Positions 1 to 13,717 of a DNA stretch of 64,000 nucleotides are shown here, in pieces (position 1 is the stretch's first letter; the number at the start of each line of letters is the position of its first letter). The DNA is from Anaeramoeba ignava (Eukaryota; Metamonada; Anaeramoebidae). The DNA lies in contig JAPDFW010000033.1 in assembly GCA_028826165.1 (NCBI GenBank), forward strand, positions 496,001 to 560,000, written 5' to 3'. Both the position numbers and the translations under genes were made by a program. Below the pieces are notes generated by a model. It did not search any database and was not told the origin of the DNA. It was given only the letters and a program-made list of their open reading frames with translations.

Positions 1-3000
1 ATTTAATTTTATATTTAATTCTATATTTAATTTTATAAATAATTTTATAAATAATTTTATAAATAATTTTATAAATAATTTTATATTTAATTTTATATTT
101 AATTTTATAAATAATTTTATAAATAATTTTATAAATAATTTTATAAATAATTTTATAAATAATTTAATAAATAATTTTATAAATAATTTTATAAATAATT
201 TAATAAATAATTTAATAATTAATTTTATAATTAATTTTATAAATAATTTTATAAATAATTTTATTAATAATTTAATAAATAATTTAATAAATAATTTTAT
301 AAATAATTTTACAAATAATTTTATAAATAATTTTATAATTAATTTTTATATATAATTTTATATTTAATTTTATATTTAATTTTATAATTAATTTAATAAA
401 TAATTTAATAAATAATTTTATATTTAATTTTATAAATAATTTTATATTTAATTTTATAAATAATTTTATATTTAATTTTATAAATAATTTTATATATAAT
501 TTTATAAATAATTTTATATTTAATTTTATAAATAATTTTATAAATAATTTTATAAATAATTTTATATTTAATTTAATAAATAATTTAATAAATAATTTAA
601 TAAATAATTTTATAATTAATTTTATATTAAATTTTATAAATAATTTTATAAATAATTTTATAAATAATTTTATAAATAATTTAATAAATAATTTTATAAA
701 TAATTTAATAAATAATTTAATAAATAATTTAATAAATAATTTTATAAATAATTTTATAAATAATTTTTATAATTAATTTTATAAATAATTTTATAAAATA
801 ATTTTATAAATAATTTTTATAATTAATTTTATATTTAATTTTATATATAATTTTATAAATAATTTTATAAATAATTTTATAAATAAATTTATAAATAATT
901 TTATATATAATTTTATAAATAATTTTATAAATAATTTTATAAATAATTTTATAAATAATTTTATAATAAATTTTATAAAAATAATTTTTATATATAAATT
1001 TTATATATAATTTTATATATATAATTTTATAAATAATTTTATAAATAATTTTATAAATAATTTTATAAATAATTTTATATTTAATTTTATATTTAATTTT
1101 ATATTAAATTTTATAATTAATTTTATATTAAATTTTATAAATAATTTTATTTATAATTTTATAAATAATTTTATAAATAATTTTATATTTAATTTTATAA
1201 ATAATTTTATAAATAATTTTATAAATAATTTTATATTTAATTTCATAATTAATTTTTATAAATAATTTTATAATTAATTTTATAAATAATTTTATATTAA
1301 ATTTTATAAATAAATTTTATAAATAATTTAATAAATAATTTAATAAATAATTTTATAAATAATTTTATAAATAATTTTATAATTAATTTAATAAATAATT
1401 TTATATTAAATTTTATATTTAATTTTATATTTAATTTTATAAATAATTTTATAAATAAATTAATAAATAATTTTATAAATAATTTTATAAATAATTTTAT
1501 AAATAAATTAATAAATAATTTTATAAATAATTTTATAAATAATTTTATAAATAATTTTATAATTAATTTTATTAATAATTTTATAATTAATTTTATAAAT
1601 AATTTTATAATTAATTTTATAAATAATTTTATATTTAATTTTATAAATAATTTTATAATTAATTTTAATTTTATAAATAATTTTATAAATAATTTTATAA
1701 ATAATTTTATAAATAATTTTATAAATAATTTTATAATTAATTTTATAATTAATTTTATAAATAATTTTATAAATAATTTTATATATAATTTTATAAATAA
1801 TTTTAATAAATAATTTTATAAATAATTTTATAAATAATTTTATATTTAATTTTATATTAAATTTTATAATTAATTTTATATTAAATTTTATAAATAATTT
1901 TATAAATAATTTTATATATAATTTTATAATTAATTTTATAAATAATTTTATAAATAATTTTATAATTAATTTTATAATTAATTTTATAATTAATTTTATA
2001 TTTAATTTTATAATTAATTTTATAAATAATTTCATAAATAATTTCATAAATAATTTTATAAATAATTTTATAAAATAATTTCATAAATAATTTTATAAAT
2101 AATTTTATAATTAATTTTATAATTAATTTTATAATTAATTTTATATTTAATTTTATAATTAATTTTATAAATAATTTCATAAATAATTTCATAAATAATT
2201 TTATAAATAATTTTATAAATAATTTCATAAATAATTTTATAAATAATTTTATAAATAATTTTATAAATAATTTTATAAATAATTTTATATATAATTTTAT
2301 ATATAATTTTATATATAATTTTATATATAATTTTATATATAATTTTATAAATAATTTTATAAATAATTTAATAAATAATTTAATAAATAATTTTATAAAT
2401 AATTTTATAAATAATTATATATTTAATTTTATAATTTAATTTTATATTTAATTTTTATATTTAATTTTATATTTAATTTTTATATTTAATTTTATAAATA
2501 ATTTTATAAATAATTTTATATTTAATTTTATAATTAATTTTATAAATAATTTAATAAATAATTTAATAAATAATTTTATAAATAATTTTATAAATAATTT
2601 TATAAATAATTTTATAAATAATTTTATATTTAATTTTATAATTAATTTTATAAATAATTTTATAAATAATTTTATAAATAATTTTATAAATAATTTTATA
2701 AATAATTTTATAAATAATTTTATAAATAATTTTATAAAATATTTTTATAAATAATTTTATAAATAATTTTATAAATAATTTTATAAATAATTTTATAAAT
2801 AATTTTATAAATAATTTTATAAATAATTTTATAAATATTTTTATAAATAATTTTATAAATAATTTTATAAAATAATTTTATAAATAATTTTATAAATAAT
2901 TTTATAAATAATTTTATATATAATTTTATAAATAATTTTATATAATAATTTTATATATAATTTTATAAATAATTTTATATATAATTTTATAAATAATTTT

Positions 3001-4230
3001 ATAAATAATTTTATATATAATTTTATAAATAATTTTTATAAATAATTTAATAAATAATTTTATAAATAATTTTATAAATAATTTTATAAATAATTTTATA
3101 TATAATTTTTATAAATAATTTTATAAATAATTTTATTAATAATTTTATAAATAATTTTATATTTAATTTTATAATTAATTTTATAAATAATTTTATATAT
3201 AATTTTATAAATAATTTTTATAAATAATTTTATAATTAATTTTATAATTAATTTTATAAATAATTTAATAAATAATTTTATAAATAATTTTATAAATAAT
3301 TTTATAATTAATTTTATAAATAGTTTTATATTTAATTTTATAAATAATTTTATATTTAATTTTATATTAATTTTATAATTAATTTTATAATTAATTTTAT
3401 AAATAATTTTATAAATAATTTTATATATAATTTTATAAATAATTTTATAATTAATTTTATAATTAATTTTATAAATAATTTTATAAATAATTTTATATAT
3501 AATTTTATAAATAATTTTATAATTAATTTTTATATATAATTTTATAAATAATTTAATAAATAATTTTATAAATAATTTTATAAATAATTTTATAATTAAT
3601 TTTTTTATATTTAATTTTATAAATAATTTTTATAATTAATTTTATAAATAATTTTATAAATAATTATATATTTAATTTTATAATTAATTTTATATTTAAT
3701 TTTATATTTAATTTTATAAATAATTTTATGTAAATAATTTAATAAATAATTTTATAAATAATTTTATAAATAATTTTATAAATAATTTTATAATTAATTT
3801 TATATTTAATTTTATATTTAATTTTTATAAATAATTTTATATTTAATTTTATAAATAATTTTATAAATAATTTTATAAATAATTTTATCAATAATTTAAT
3901 AAATAATTTTATAAATAATTTTATAAATAATTTAATAAATAATTTTATAAATAATTTTATAAATAATTTTATAAATAATTTTATATTTAATTTTATATTT
4001 AATTTATAAATAATTTTATAAATAATTTTATAAATAATTTTATAAATAATTTTATAATTAATTTTATAAATAATTTTATAATTAATTTTATAAATAATTT
4101 TATAAATAATTTAATAAATAATTTTATATTTAATTTTATATTTAATTTTATAAATAATTTTATAAATAATTTTATAATTAATTTTATAAATAATTTTATA
4201 AATAATTTAATAAATAATTTGATAATTAAT
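1..4230. repeat. 12-bp AT minisatellite, likely an intron
   Basis: Tandem array of a 12-bp unit close to TTTTATAAATAA, with TTTAAT, TATAAT and AATTAA variants, filling more than 4.2 kb up to the left edge. It carries no gene. The TPR exon at 4276-4669 has a GTATGT donor at 4275 facing the array, so the array is probably its first intron. Long open frames inside it (KLFIKLFI-type peptides) arise because the period is a multiple of three. The same unit fills the first intron of the 14-3-3 gene. Confidence 0.9.
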
Positions 4231-4275
4231 TTTATATTTAATTTTCATAAATAAATTGGATTCTCTTAAACATAC

Positions 4276-4669
4276 ACCAAGCATAAGCATATTTAGCTTT
4301 CATAAAATTTTGAGTTTCAGGGATCAACCAAAACAAACCTTCAAATTTATTAAAACAATCTTTACAAAAATTTTTAGCAATATCTAACGCTTTTTTAAAA
4401 TATTTTAAAGCTTCAGTTGGTAAATTACTTTCATTTCCTAAAACAATTAATGCTTCAACAGATTCTGGTTCAAATTTAAGTAAATCTTTAGCTAAATTTA
4501 TTCTTGTAATTTCATTCTTTTCAGTTTTTATTTGATTTTTTATTTGTTCACATTTTATTTTCTTGAGTGTTTCTGGATTAAGTAATTGAGTTATTAAATT
4601 AAATCCTTTGGATTTTTTATTCCAATATAATTTTTGTTTTTGCTCTTTTTTTTCTTTTTGAGTTTTCAT
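4276..4669 (-). CDS. TPR-like protein, first exon only (partial)
   Basis: First exon of about 131 codons starting at the ATG at 4669. After a lysine-rich start, residues about 60-131 form helical TPR-like repeats: an LAKDLLKFEPESVEALIVLG block, an EALKYFKKALDIA block, then a WLIPETQNFMKAKYAYAW segment like those in ST7-type TPR proteins. The open frame continues to a stop at 4238, but a GTATGT donor at 4275 lies next to the minisatellite, so the rest of the gene is probably beyond the window edge. The T-rich CAT tract typical of this genome sits just upstream of the ATG. The TPR assignment is by pattern and the cell role is unknown. It could also be a truncated gene cut by the repeat. Confidence 0.55.
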
Positions 4670-4726
4670 TTAAAAAAAATTGAAAAAAAAAAAATGAAAA
4701 AAAAAAAATGAGAAAAAAAACAAAAA
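4670..4726 (-). promoter_or_regulatory. T-rich tract with CAT interruptions upstream of TPR gene
   Basis: On the coding strand the bases before the ATG are T runs broken by CAT and CAA. The same arrangement precedes many other start codons in the window. Proposed as a core promoter or initiator; inference from recurrence only. Confidence 0.4.
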
Positions 4727-4813
4727 TTTAAAAAAAGATTTTAATTAAGAATTTATTGTTTTTTTTTTTAAATTGTTTTTTTGTAAAAGAAAAAGTGAGA
4801 TTGAAATGGAAAA

Positions 4814-7703
4814 TTATTGATCGAATTCAATTAAATTTCTTTTTCTAATTGATTGTGATTTAATTTCTCTAATAAAATAAATCACAATCAAAGAAATTAA
4901 GAGTATTGAATAAACTACCAACAAAATAAACATTTCTAATACTGGACTTGAACCACCAATTCTAAAAACAGCAATTCCCCAAACCAAAGATAATGAAGTA
5001 GCACAAATTTGCAATAAAACTAATATCATTGAAAAAACATAGTTTCTTAAGAAAATAACTGCATAAATCATTGCAATAATTAAAGTTCCTGTTTTTCCAA
5101 TAAACATCAAAAATGCACTAAAAACTGGATATAAATTCCAACTTAAAACTCCAACTTGTCCTGGATTAACATCAATATCCAAATCCAATGTTTGCTTTCC
5201 AAGAAATGTTTCTGCATATATAATGTAATCCAAATAATACACTGAGAGAATTTGAATCAATCTTAATTTGTTTTGTTTTGCTTTTTCTGAGTTTTCTGCA
5301 ACTTTTGGGATTCTTCCAAGTTTTGTTATATATTTTTTGAATTGAATATTAATCAGAATTGCTCTTGGATTGCAATTTTGAAGAATAAACATTAACCAGC
5401 ATAATCCATCAATTCCAATTCTTTTATCATGTTTTATTATTCCATAAATAATCACTCCAAAAAGAAGTGAATAAAATCCAAATGCAAAAATATTGAATCC
5501 AAACATGAAATAGAAAGTGTTGACATCTTCGGTTAATAAAAACGAAATCATCAACACATGGATAACCAAAACAATGGTTTGTTCTTTTTTTTGTTGATGA
5601 TTATTTTGTTGTTGATGATGTTCATCTTCTTCTCTTTCTTCATTTTTGTTTAATATTAAATATATAATAAAAGATAATCCAACTAATCCAATTTTTTGGT
5701 AAATGGAAGGCAATAAAGGGAAATTGTTGTTAATAAACCAAATGACAAGACCTATTGCTTCAATTTTCATGATATTTTGTTTTTCATTTTCAAAAAAAAG
5801 AAGAATAGCTGTGATTCCGAAATGAGTGGCGATGTATATATAGTTTGTATACATAAAATATTTTTTAAATCTCCACCAAACACTTAGCAAAGGCCATAAA
5901 AGCCAACCGATTGTGAATATTTGCATCAAAAAATCCTTGAAATTTAATCGCAAAAAAATGAACAGGATAGCAATTATCAAAATACTGAGGACAACAAATT
6001 CAAACAAATAAAAAGGAATAGCTGGGAAATATAAGATAGTGCGATATGAAGTAGCAACTTCCAACAGCATTTCAACAGAGGATGATTTCAAAAATTCATC
6101 TAATTCATCTTGATTTGAATGGGGATAAGGAAAAGATGTTTCAATATCTTTTTCATAATATTCTGAAAGTTTTTTGAGTTGGATAATATTTCTCATTAAT
6201 TGAACACGATATTCTTCATTTGCATTTCTTGAAGCAAAGGAATTTGCAATAACACCAAATGAAAAAAATGGAATATCAACTGATTTGAAGAAAGATGTCA
6301 AAGTAGGTGTCACATCAACATCCATTATTTGAGTCCAATCTTGGTGTTCAAAATCAGGATGATAGAACATGAAACATCCAATATTTTTTGTTGGGAGTGT
6401 TTCTATTTCTCCATGAAAACGAGTGCTACTTTCTCCATGATCAGAAGATAGAATGAGTAAATAATCAGGATTATCATGAATAAAATTAACAAGAATATCT
6501 TGTTTGAAAAGTTTGATCAACGAATCATCGAAAAAATTGACTGTTTCTTCATCTGAAAAATGTGATGCATGATCAAAAACTCCTGAATGAATTATCAAAC
6601 TTTGATTTTTGGATCGCAGATCTTGTAAAAGGCTTTTCAGTTTTTCTGGATCATGAACATCTGGATAAACATAAGGATAGCAATCATCATTTGTAATTAG
6701 TCTCATTTCATCAAACCAAGGCATCACTTTATCTTTTCCTCCTAATAATTCGATTGGTGACCATTCAGGTCCAATATATCTTATTTTGAATTCTGGTTTT
6801 TCATATTCATTTATATTTGCATTTGGATTGCTACATCCTTTAGAAGCTCTATTAATTGATGCAATGAGATTATCTCCTTTGATTTCACTTCCGAAAACGT
6901 TTGCTGGAGGCATTCCTTTTATAATTTTAAATAAATATTTAAATCATAAATAAATATTAAAATCAATATTTAAATCATAAATAAATATTAAATCATAAAT
7001 AAATATTTAAATAAATATTTAAATCATAAATATTAAATCACAAATCAATATTTAAATATTAAAATAAATATTTAATTTTAAATCAATATTAAAATAAATA
7101 TTTAAATCAATATTTAAAATCAATATTAAAATAAATATTTAATTAAATATTTAATCACAAATCAATATTAAATAAATATTAAATCACAAATCAATATTTA
7201 AATAAATATTAAATCAATATTAAAATAAATATTTAATTAAATATTAAATATTAAATATTAAATATTTAAATAAATGGGGAATGTAAATGTAAATAAAATT
7301 AAAATGGAAATAATTTGTAAATAAAATTGAAATTACCAGTCCACCAACATGTATAAACAGCATGAGAATAACGATTGCCAGAAAGCGAAACAGTGAAAAT
7401 AATTGAATGATCTTCATATGTAGGAAGAGCTTTCTCAAATCTTTTTAAAGGATAAGAATCAGTAATAAACCAAATAAATTTATCAAATTGAGGAGGAAGT
7501 GGTTCAGAACATGCAAAATGTGTTGGATTACAAACACAAAAATCATTAATTTCATTTGTTGGTGGAACTCCTCGAGTCATAAAAACACTAAATATTTGCC
7601 AACATCGAATTATTATAATCATATTCAATATAAAAATAAAAAACAAAAACAAAAATCGTTTTTGTTTTGGTAATTGTTTATAAGTTTGTAAAAGTTTTTT
7701 CAT
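4814..7703 (-). CDS. GPI ethanolamine-phosphate-transferase-like protein (PIG-O/PIG-G/PIG-N family)
   Basis: Two exons, 7703-7337 and 6915-4814, join in phase 1 across a 421-bp GTAATT...AAG intron to give about 822 residues. There is an N-terminal signal anchor (about residues 20-40), then an alkaline-phosphatase-type domain with FIWFITDS as the first metal-site region, a conserved GSEIKGDNLI segment, IHSGVFDHASHF, and the metal site LLILSSDHGE. The C-terminal half has about ten membrane segments, as in ER enzymes that add ethanolamine phosphate to GPI-anchor mannoses. It is shorter than human PIG-O or PIG-G (about 980-1090). The usual P-P-T-T-T nucleophile region is replaced by N-R-Y-S-H-A, so activity and substrate are uncertain. 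Which of the three family members it matches cannot be settled here. Confidence 0.75.
6918..7275. repeat. ATAAATATTTAAATCA-type repeats in EPT intron
   Basis: Imperfect short tandem repeats of AATAAATATTTAAATCA type occupy nearly all of the 6916-7336 intron of the GPI transferase gene. Confidence 0.8.
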
Positions 7704-7855
7704 TTTAATTTAATTTTCGATGACTAATCAATTTTGTTTTGATTTATTTTCTTATTTTTGTTATTTCAATTTTAATCTTTTGATTATTTAATTTAATAAA
7801 ATTGTTTCCAAGAAATTTGATTTAAAAAAAATGAAAATTAATTTTTTTCTTTTTT

Positions 7856-10537
7856 AAATATAAAAATTATTATTTTAAATTTAAATAATTTATCTAAATA
7901 ATCTAAATAAATAAAATATTTAAAAATAATAAATCAAAATAATTTAAATTAATTAATATTTTATTTAAGAAAATATCAAAATATTTCCTCAATTTTTTAA
8001 AAAGAATTAAATATAAAAATTATTATTTTAAATTTAAATAATTTATCTAAATAATCTAAATAAATAAAATATTTAAAAATAATAAATCAAAATAATTTAA
8101 TTTAATTAATATTTTATTTAAGAAAATATCAAAATATTTCCTCAATTTTTAAAAAGAATGAAATATAAAAATTATTATTTTAAATTTAAATAATTTATCT
8201 AAATAGTCTAAATAAATAAAATATTTAAAAATAATAAATCAAAATAATTTAAATTAATTAATATTTTATTTTAAGAAAATATCAAAATATTTCCTCAATT
8301 TTTAAAAAGAATTAAATATAAAAATTATTATTTTAAATTTAAATTATTTATCTAAATAATCTAAATAAACAAAATATTTAAAAATAATAAATCAAAATAA
8401 TTTAATTTAATTAATATTTTATTTAAGAAAATATCAAAATATTTCCTCAATTTTTAAAAAGAATGAAATATAAAAATTGTTATTTTAAATTTAAATTATT
8501 TATATAAATAATCTAAATAAACAAAATATTTAAAAATATTAAATTAAAATAATTTAATTTAATTAATATTTTATTTAAGAAAATATCAAAATATTTCCTC
8601 AATTTTTAAAAAGAATTAAATATAAAAATTATTATTTTAAATTTAAATAATTTATCTAAATAATCTAAATAAATAAAATATTTAAAAATAATAAATCAAA
8701 ATAATTTAATTTAATTAATATTTTATTTAAGAAAATATCAAAATATTTCCTCAATTTTTAAAAAGAATGAAATATAAAAATTATTATTTTAAATTTAAAT
8801 AATTTATATAAATAATCTAAATAAACAAAATATTTAAAAATAATAAATTAAAATAATTTAATTTAATTAATATTTTATTTAAGAAATTATCAAAATATTT
8901 CCTTAATTTTTAAAAAGAATGAAATATAAAAATATTATTTTAAATTTAAATAATTTATATAAATAATCTAAATAAACAAAATATTTAAAAATAATAAATC
9001 AAAATAATTTAATTTAATTAATATTTTATTTAAGAAATTATCAAAATATTTCCTTAATTTTTAAAAAGAATTAAATATAAAAATATTATTTTAAATTTAA
9101 ATAATTTATATAAATAATCTAAATAAATAAAATATTTAAAAATAATAAATCAAAATAATTTAATTTAATTAATATTTTATTCAAGAAAATATCAAAATAT
9201 TTCCTCAATTTTTAAAAAGAATAAAATATAAAAATTATTAATTTAAATTTAAATAATTTATATAAATAATCTAAATAAATAAAATATTTAAAAATATTAA
9301 ATCAAAATAATTTAATTTAATTAATATTTTATTTAAGAAAATATCAAAATATTTCCTCAATTTTTTAAAAAGAATTAAATATAAAAATTATTATTTTAAA
9401 TTTAAATAATTTATATAAATAATCTAAATAAATAAAATATTTAAAAATAATAAATTAAAATAATTTAATTTAATTAATATTTTATTTAAGAAAATATCAA
9501 AAATATTTCCTTAATTTTTAAAAAGAATGAAATATAAAAATATTATTTTAAATTTAAATAATTTATCTAAATAATCTAAATAAATAAAATATTTAAAAAT
9601 ATTAAATCAAAATAATTTAATTTAATTAATATTTTATTTAAGAAAATATCAAAATATTTCCTCCAATTTTTTAAAAGAATTAAATATAAAAATTATTATT
9701 TTAAATTTAAATAATTTATATAAATAATCTAAATAAATAAAATATTTAAAAATAATAAATTAAAATAATTTTAAATTAATTAATATTTTATTTAAGAAAT
9801 TATCAAAATATTTCCTCAATTTTTAAAAAGAATGAAATATAAAAATTGTTATTTTAAATTTAAATAATTTATATAAATAATCTAAATAAACAAAATATTT
9901 AAAAATAATAAATTAAAATAATTTAATTTAATTAATATTTTATTTAAGAAAATATCAAAATATTTCCCCCTCCATTTTTAAAAAGAATGAAATATAAAAA
10001 TTATTATTTTAAATTTAAATAATTTATCTAAATAATCTAAATAAATAAAATATTTAAAAATAATAAATCAAAATAATTTAATTTAATTAATATTTTATTT
10101 AAGAAATTATCAAAATATTTCCTCAATTTTAAAAAGAATGAAATATAAAAATTGTTATTTTAAATTTAAATAATTTATATAAATAATCTAAATAAATAAA
10201 ATATTTAAAAATAATAAATCAAAATAATTTAATTTAATTAATATTTTATTTAAGAAAATATCAAAATATTTCTTCAATTTTTAAAAAGAATTAAATATAA
10301 AAATTATTATTTTAAATTTAAATAATTTATCTAAATAATCTAAATAAATAAAATATTTAAAAATAATAAATCAAAATAATTTAATTTAATTAATATTTTA
10401 TTCAAGAAAATATCAAAATATTTCCTCAATTTTTTAAAAAGAATTAAATATAAAAATTATTATTTTAAATTTAAATAATTTATCTAAATAATCTAAATAA
10501 ATAAAATATTTAAAAATAATAAATTAAAATAATTTAA
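7856..10537. repeat. 152-bp satellite array, about 17-18 copies
   Basis: A long unit of 152-153 bp is repeated head to tail. Successive TTTCCTCAATTTT landmarks near 7988, 8141, 8294, 8446, 8598 and 8750 are 152-153 bp apart. Copies are highly similar, with scattered substitutions and one-base indels. Unlike the other arrays it is intergenic, lying between the divergent GPI-transferase gene (7703, -) and lipase gene (10579, +). I see no coding potential in it. The stretch 7704-7855 is unique AT-rich sequence without a gene. Confidence 0.92.
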
Positions 10538-10540
10538 TTT

Positions 10541-10578
10541 TTTTTCATTTTTTTTTTCATTTTTTTTTTTAATTACAA
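10541..10578 (+). promoter_or_regulatory. T/CAT tract upstream of lipase
   Basis: T runs broken by two CATs directly follow the end of the 152-bp satellite and precede the ATG at 10579. Same layout as at other gene starts here; inferred initiator region. Confidence 0.4.
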
Positions 10579-13500
10579 AATGGATAAAAAGAAAAAGAAG
10601 TAAAAGCTTTTCTTTTTTTTTTTAAATTAATTTTTATTTTAAAATAATAAATAAAAATTAAAAATAGAACATTTTTAAGTAATGAGAATGCATTAGTAAC
10701 AACAGCAGTAAAAACTATGTTTCAAGATGAGGTTTCAAATTGGAAATTGACAGATTTTTCAATTGGAATGGTTTACTTTATGAAAAGAAATTACCGAGTT
10801 TATCAAAAACAAAAAACTCAAATGAAAGAAGAAGATTTTTTCAAAGTTTGTTTTTTACCACATTTTATTAAACAATTACAAGAATATGCTTTACTTGCAG
10901 ATGCTTCTTATGAAAAAACTCTTCAAAAATTAATGACAGCAACTTCTTTTGATAAACAACAACTTATTGTTTATAAATTTCGTTCTTCTACTTTTAGACC
11001 AGCTTATTTTTTAGCTGTAAATGATATTCAAAAAGAAGTTTATTTGGCTATTAGAGGAACTAAATCTATGACAGATTGTTTAACAGATTTAAATGGAATG
11101 ATGTGCAAATTTTCTGATGGATTTGGTATTTTCTTTTCAAAATTAAAATTAAAATTGAAATTAAAATTAAAATTAAAATTGAAATTAAAATCAAAATTAA
11201 AATTTAAATCAAAATCAAAATCAAAATTAAAATTAAAATTAAAATTAAAATTAAAATTAAAATTAAAATTAAAATTTAAATTAAAATTAAAATTAATATT
11301 AAAATTTAAATTAAAATTAAAATTAAAATTAAAATTAAAATCAAAATCAAAATCAAAATTAAAATTTAAATTAAAATTAAAATTAAAATTAAAATCAAAA
11401 TTAAAATTAAAATTAAAATTAAAATTAAAATTGAAATTAAAATTAAAATTAAAATTGAAATTAAAATTTAAATTAAAAATAAAATTAAAATTAAAATTAA
11501 AATTAAAATTAAAATCAAAATTAATATTAAAATTTAAATTAAAATTAAAATTAAAATTAAAATTTAAAATTAAAATTAAAATTAAAATTAAAATTAAAAT
11601 TAAAATTTAAATTAAAATTAAAATTAAAATTAAAATTAAAATTAAAATTAAAATTAAAATTAAAATTAAAATCAAAATTAAAATTAAAATTAAAATTAAA
11701 ACCAAAATTAAAATCAAAATTAAAATTAATATTAAAATTAAAATTAAAATTAAAATCAAAATCAAAATTAAAATTAAAATCAAAATCAAAATTAAAATTA
11801 AAATTAAAACCAAAATTAAAATTAAAATCAAAATTAAAATTAATATCAAAATCAAAATTAAAATTAAAACCAAAATTAAAATTAAAGGACATAATGGAAT
11901 GGTTAATGCAGCTTTATGGATGGAATTTCACTTGAAAAAAAAAATTAGTGAAATTATGGAACAAAAAAAGAATTATAAACTTGTTTTAATTGGACATTCA
12001 CTTGGAGGCGGAGTAGCATCTTTATTAACAATTTTATTATCCAAAAGTAGATCAAAATCAAAATTAAAAATTAAAATTAAAATCAAAATTAAAATCAAAA
12101 TTAAAATTAAAATCAAAATTAAAATTAAAATTAAAATCAAAATTAAAATTAAAATTTAATATTAAAATTAAAATCAAAATTAAAATCTCTTTATTTGATA
12201 TTTTTTCTCAAAAAAAAATAAGGTTTTCCTAAAATACATTGTTATGGATTTGGAACACCATCAGTTTTAGATCGTTCACTTTCAAAAAAATACAGACATT
12301 TAATTACAACAGTTGTTCATAGACATGATCTTGTTCCTCGTTTTTCTTTTTTTGGAATGAAAAAATTAAGAGAGAAAATAGAAGATTATCAATGGAAAAT
12401 TGAAATGAAAGGAGATGTTTTAAATACAAAAATTATCCGCAATTTAAAAAAGAAAGCGAATTGGACTCATTCTAAACTTTCATTTTTGACAAACAATCAA
12501 AAAGTCAAGAAAATTTCAAATAAATTAAGTAAACCTACTCAAAAAATCTCAAATGTAGGTCATAAAGCAGTTGAATCAACTCAAAAAGCATATAAATCAT
12601 CAAAACAATTTACTAAAAAAATTGTGAAATCAACTGGAGGAATGATTAAAAATCTTAAAGGTAGATTAAGTAAAAAAAAAGGAAAAGGAAAAGAAGAAGA
12701 AAAAGAAGAAGAAAAAGAAAAAGAAGAAGAAATTGAAAATCAAAATGAAAATCAAAATGAAAATGAAAATCAAAATCAAAATCAAAATGAAAATGAAAAT
12801 CAAATTGAAAATCAAAATGAAAATGAAAATGAAAATCAAAATGAAAATGAAAATCAAAATGAAAATCAAGATGAAATTGAAGATGAAGATGAAGATGAAA
12901 TTGAAATTGAAAAATCAGAAATTTCAGATTCAAGTGATATTGATTTGAATATTAGAGGTTTAGAATCTGAAAATGAAAAATCAGAAATTGAAAGCAATGA
13001 TTCTGAAAATGAAAAAGAAGATCAAGAATTTAAGTAAAAGAATTAAATTAAAATTAAAATTAAAATTAAAATTAAAATTAAAATTAAAATTAAAATTAAA
13101 ATTAAATTTAAAATCAAAATTAAAATTCAAATTCAAATTAATATTCAAATTAAAATTAAAATTATAATTAAAATTATAATTAAAATTAAAATTAAAATTA
13201 AAATTAAAATTAAAATTAAAATTAAAATTAAAATTAAAATTAAAATTAATATTAAAATTAAAATTCAAATTAAAATCAAAATTAAAATTAATATTAATAT
13301 TAAAATTAAAATTAAAATTAAAATTAAAATTAAAATTAAAATTAAAATTAAAATTTAAAATTTAAAATTAGATTATTTATCGAAAAATTATCAAAAGAGG
13401 AAAGAACTCAAAGACAAGAAACTTCCTTTTTACAAACTCCAGGAAATGTTTTATGGATAGAAAATTTTGGAGATCAATGGTTCATTATTCCAAAAGAAAA

Positions 13501-13621
13501 TGAAGAATTTGAAGAAATGAAAGTTATAAAAGGAATGATTAATAATCATTTATTAACATCATATTCTGAAGCATTAGAAAATTCATTAATAACAGTTTTG
13601 AAAATGAAAGGATTTCTTTAA
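10579..13621 (+). CDS. Class 3 lipase (alpha/beta hydrolase)
   Basis: Five exons, 10579-10598, 10668-11125, 11888-12046, 12223-13033 and 13372-13621, join in frame to give 565 residues. All introns are GT-AG. The spliced protein reads through the class 3 lipase fold: a DCLTDLNG block near 130, SDGFGHNGMVNAALWMEF across the second intron, nucleophile elbow GHSLGG (Ser about 197), YGFGTPSVLDRS near 220, catalytic Asp in HRHDLVPRF (about 248), and a C-terminal INNHLLTSY supplying the His (about 542). Between Asp and His is a charged low-complexity insert of lysine-rich then Glu/Asn-rich repeats (about 270-470). It probably hydrolyses acylglycerol or phospholipid esters. No signal peptide is obvious, so a cytosolic or membrane-peripheral role is guessed. 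Three introns are filled with hexamer repeats. Confidence 0.85.
11136..11885. repeat. Hexamer (TTAAAA/TCAAAA) array in lipase intron 2
   Basis: Tandem six-base units, mostly ATTAAA with ATCAAA and ATTTAA variants, fill the 762-bp intron 11126-11887. The array starts a few bases after the GTATTT donor and runs into the AAAG acceptor. The unit length keeps frames open, so spurious Lys/Leu, Asn/Phe and Ile/Leu repeat ORFs appear. Confidence 0.92.
12051..12190. repeat. Hexamer array in lipase intron 3
   Basis: TTAAAA and TCAAAA hexamers fill most of the 176-bp intron 12047-12222; the last 30 bases before the acceptor are T-rich and then A-rich unique sequence. Confidence 0.85.
13040..13368. repeat. 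Hexamer array in lipase intron 4
   Basis: AAATTA hexamers with a few AAATTC and AATATT variants fill the 338-bp intron 13034-13371. Confidence 0.88.
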
Positions 13622-13673
13622 AAAAGAAAATGGAATAAATTTATTTTGATTTTTGATTTTTGATTTTTAATTT

Positions 13674-13717
13674 TTTCATTTTTTAATTTTTCATTTTTCA
13701 TTTTTTCATTTTTGAAA
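13674..13717 (+). promoter_or_regulatory. T/CAT tract upstream of anoctamin
   Basis: Four CAT interruptions in a T-rich tract directly upstream of the ATG at 13718, on the coding strand. Likely initiator or core promoter, by recurrence. Confidence 0.45.

Noticed and set aside
1508..2228. Open frames of KLFIKLFI / YKIIYKII type in the left array
   Set aside because: Products of a 12-bp repeat with no stop in some frames; no start context or non-repeat sequence.
1..4230. Array as a telomere or centromere
   Set aside because: The unit is not a telomere type, the same unit fills a 14-3-3 intron, and an intron donor faces it.
11557..11892. Asn/Phe and Ile/Leu repeat proteins on the minus strand of the lipase gene
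   Set aside because: They are the antisense of a hexamer intron; the lipase exons join in frame around it.
13712..13717. TTG start two codons upstream of the anoctamin ATG
   Set aside because: Eukaryotic gene with a proper ATG at 13718; similar TTG starts were also rejected for PIPK, spastin, RMC1 and the surface genes.
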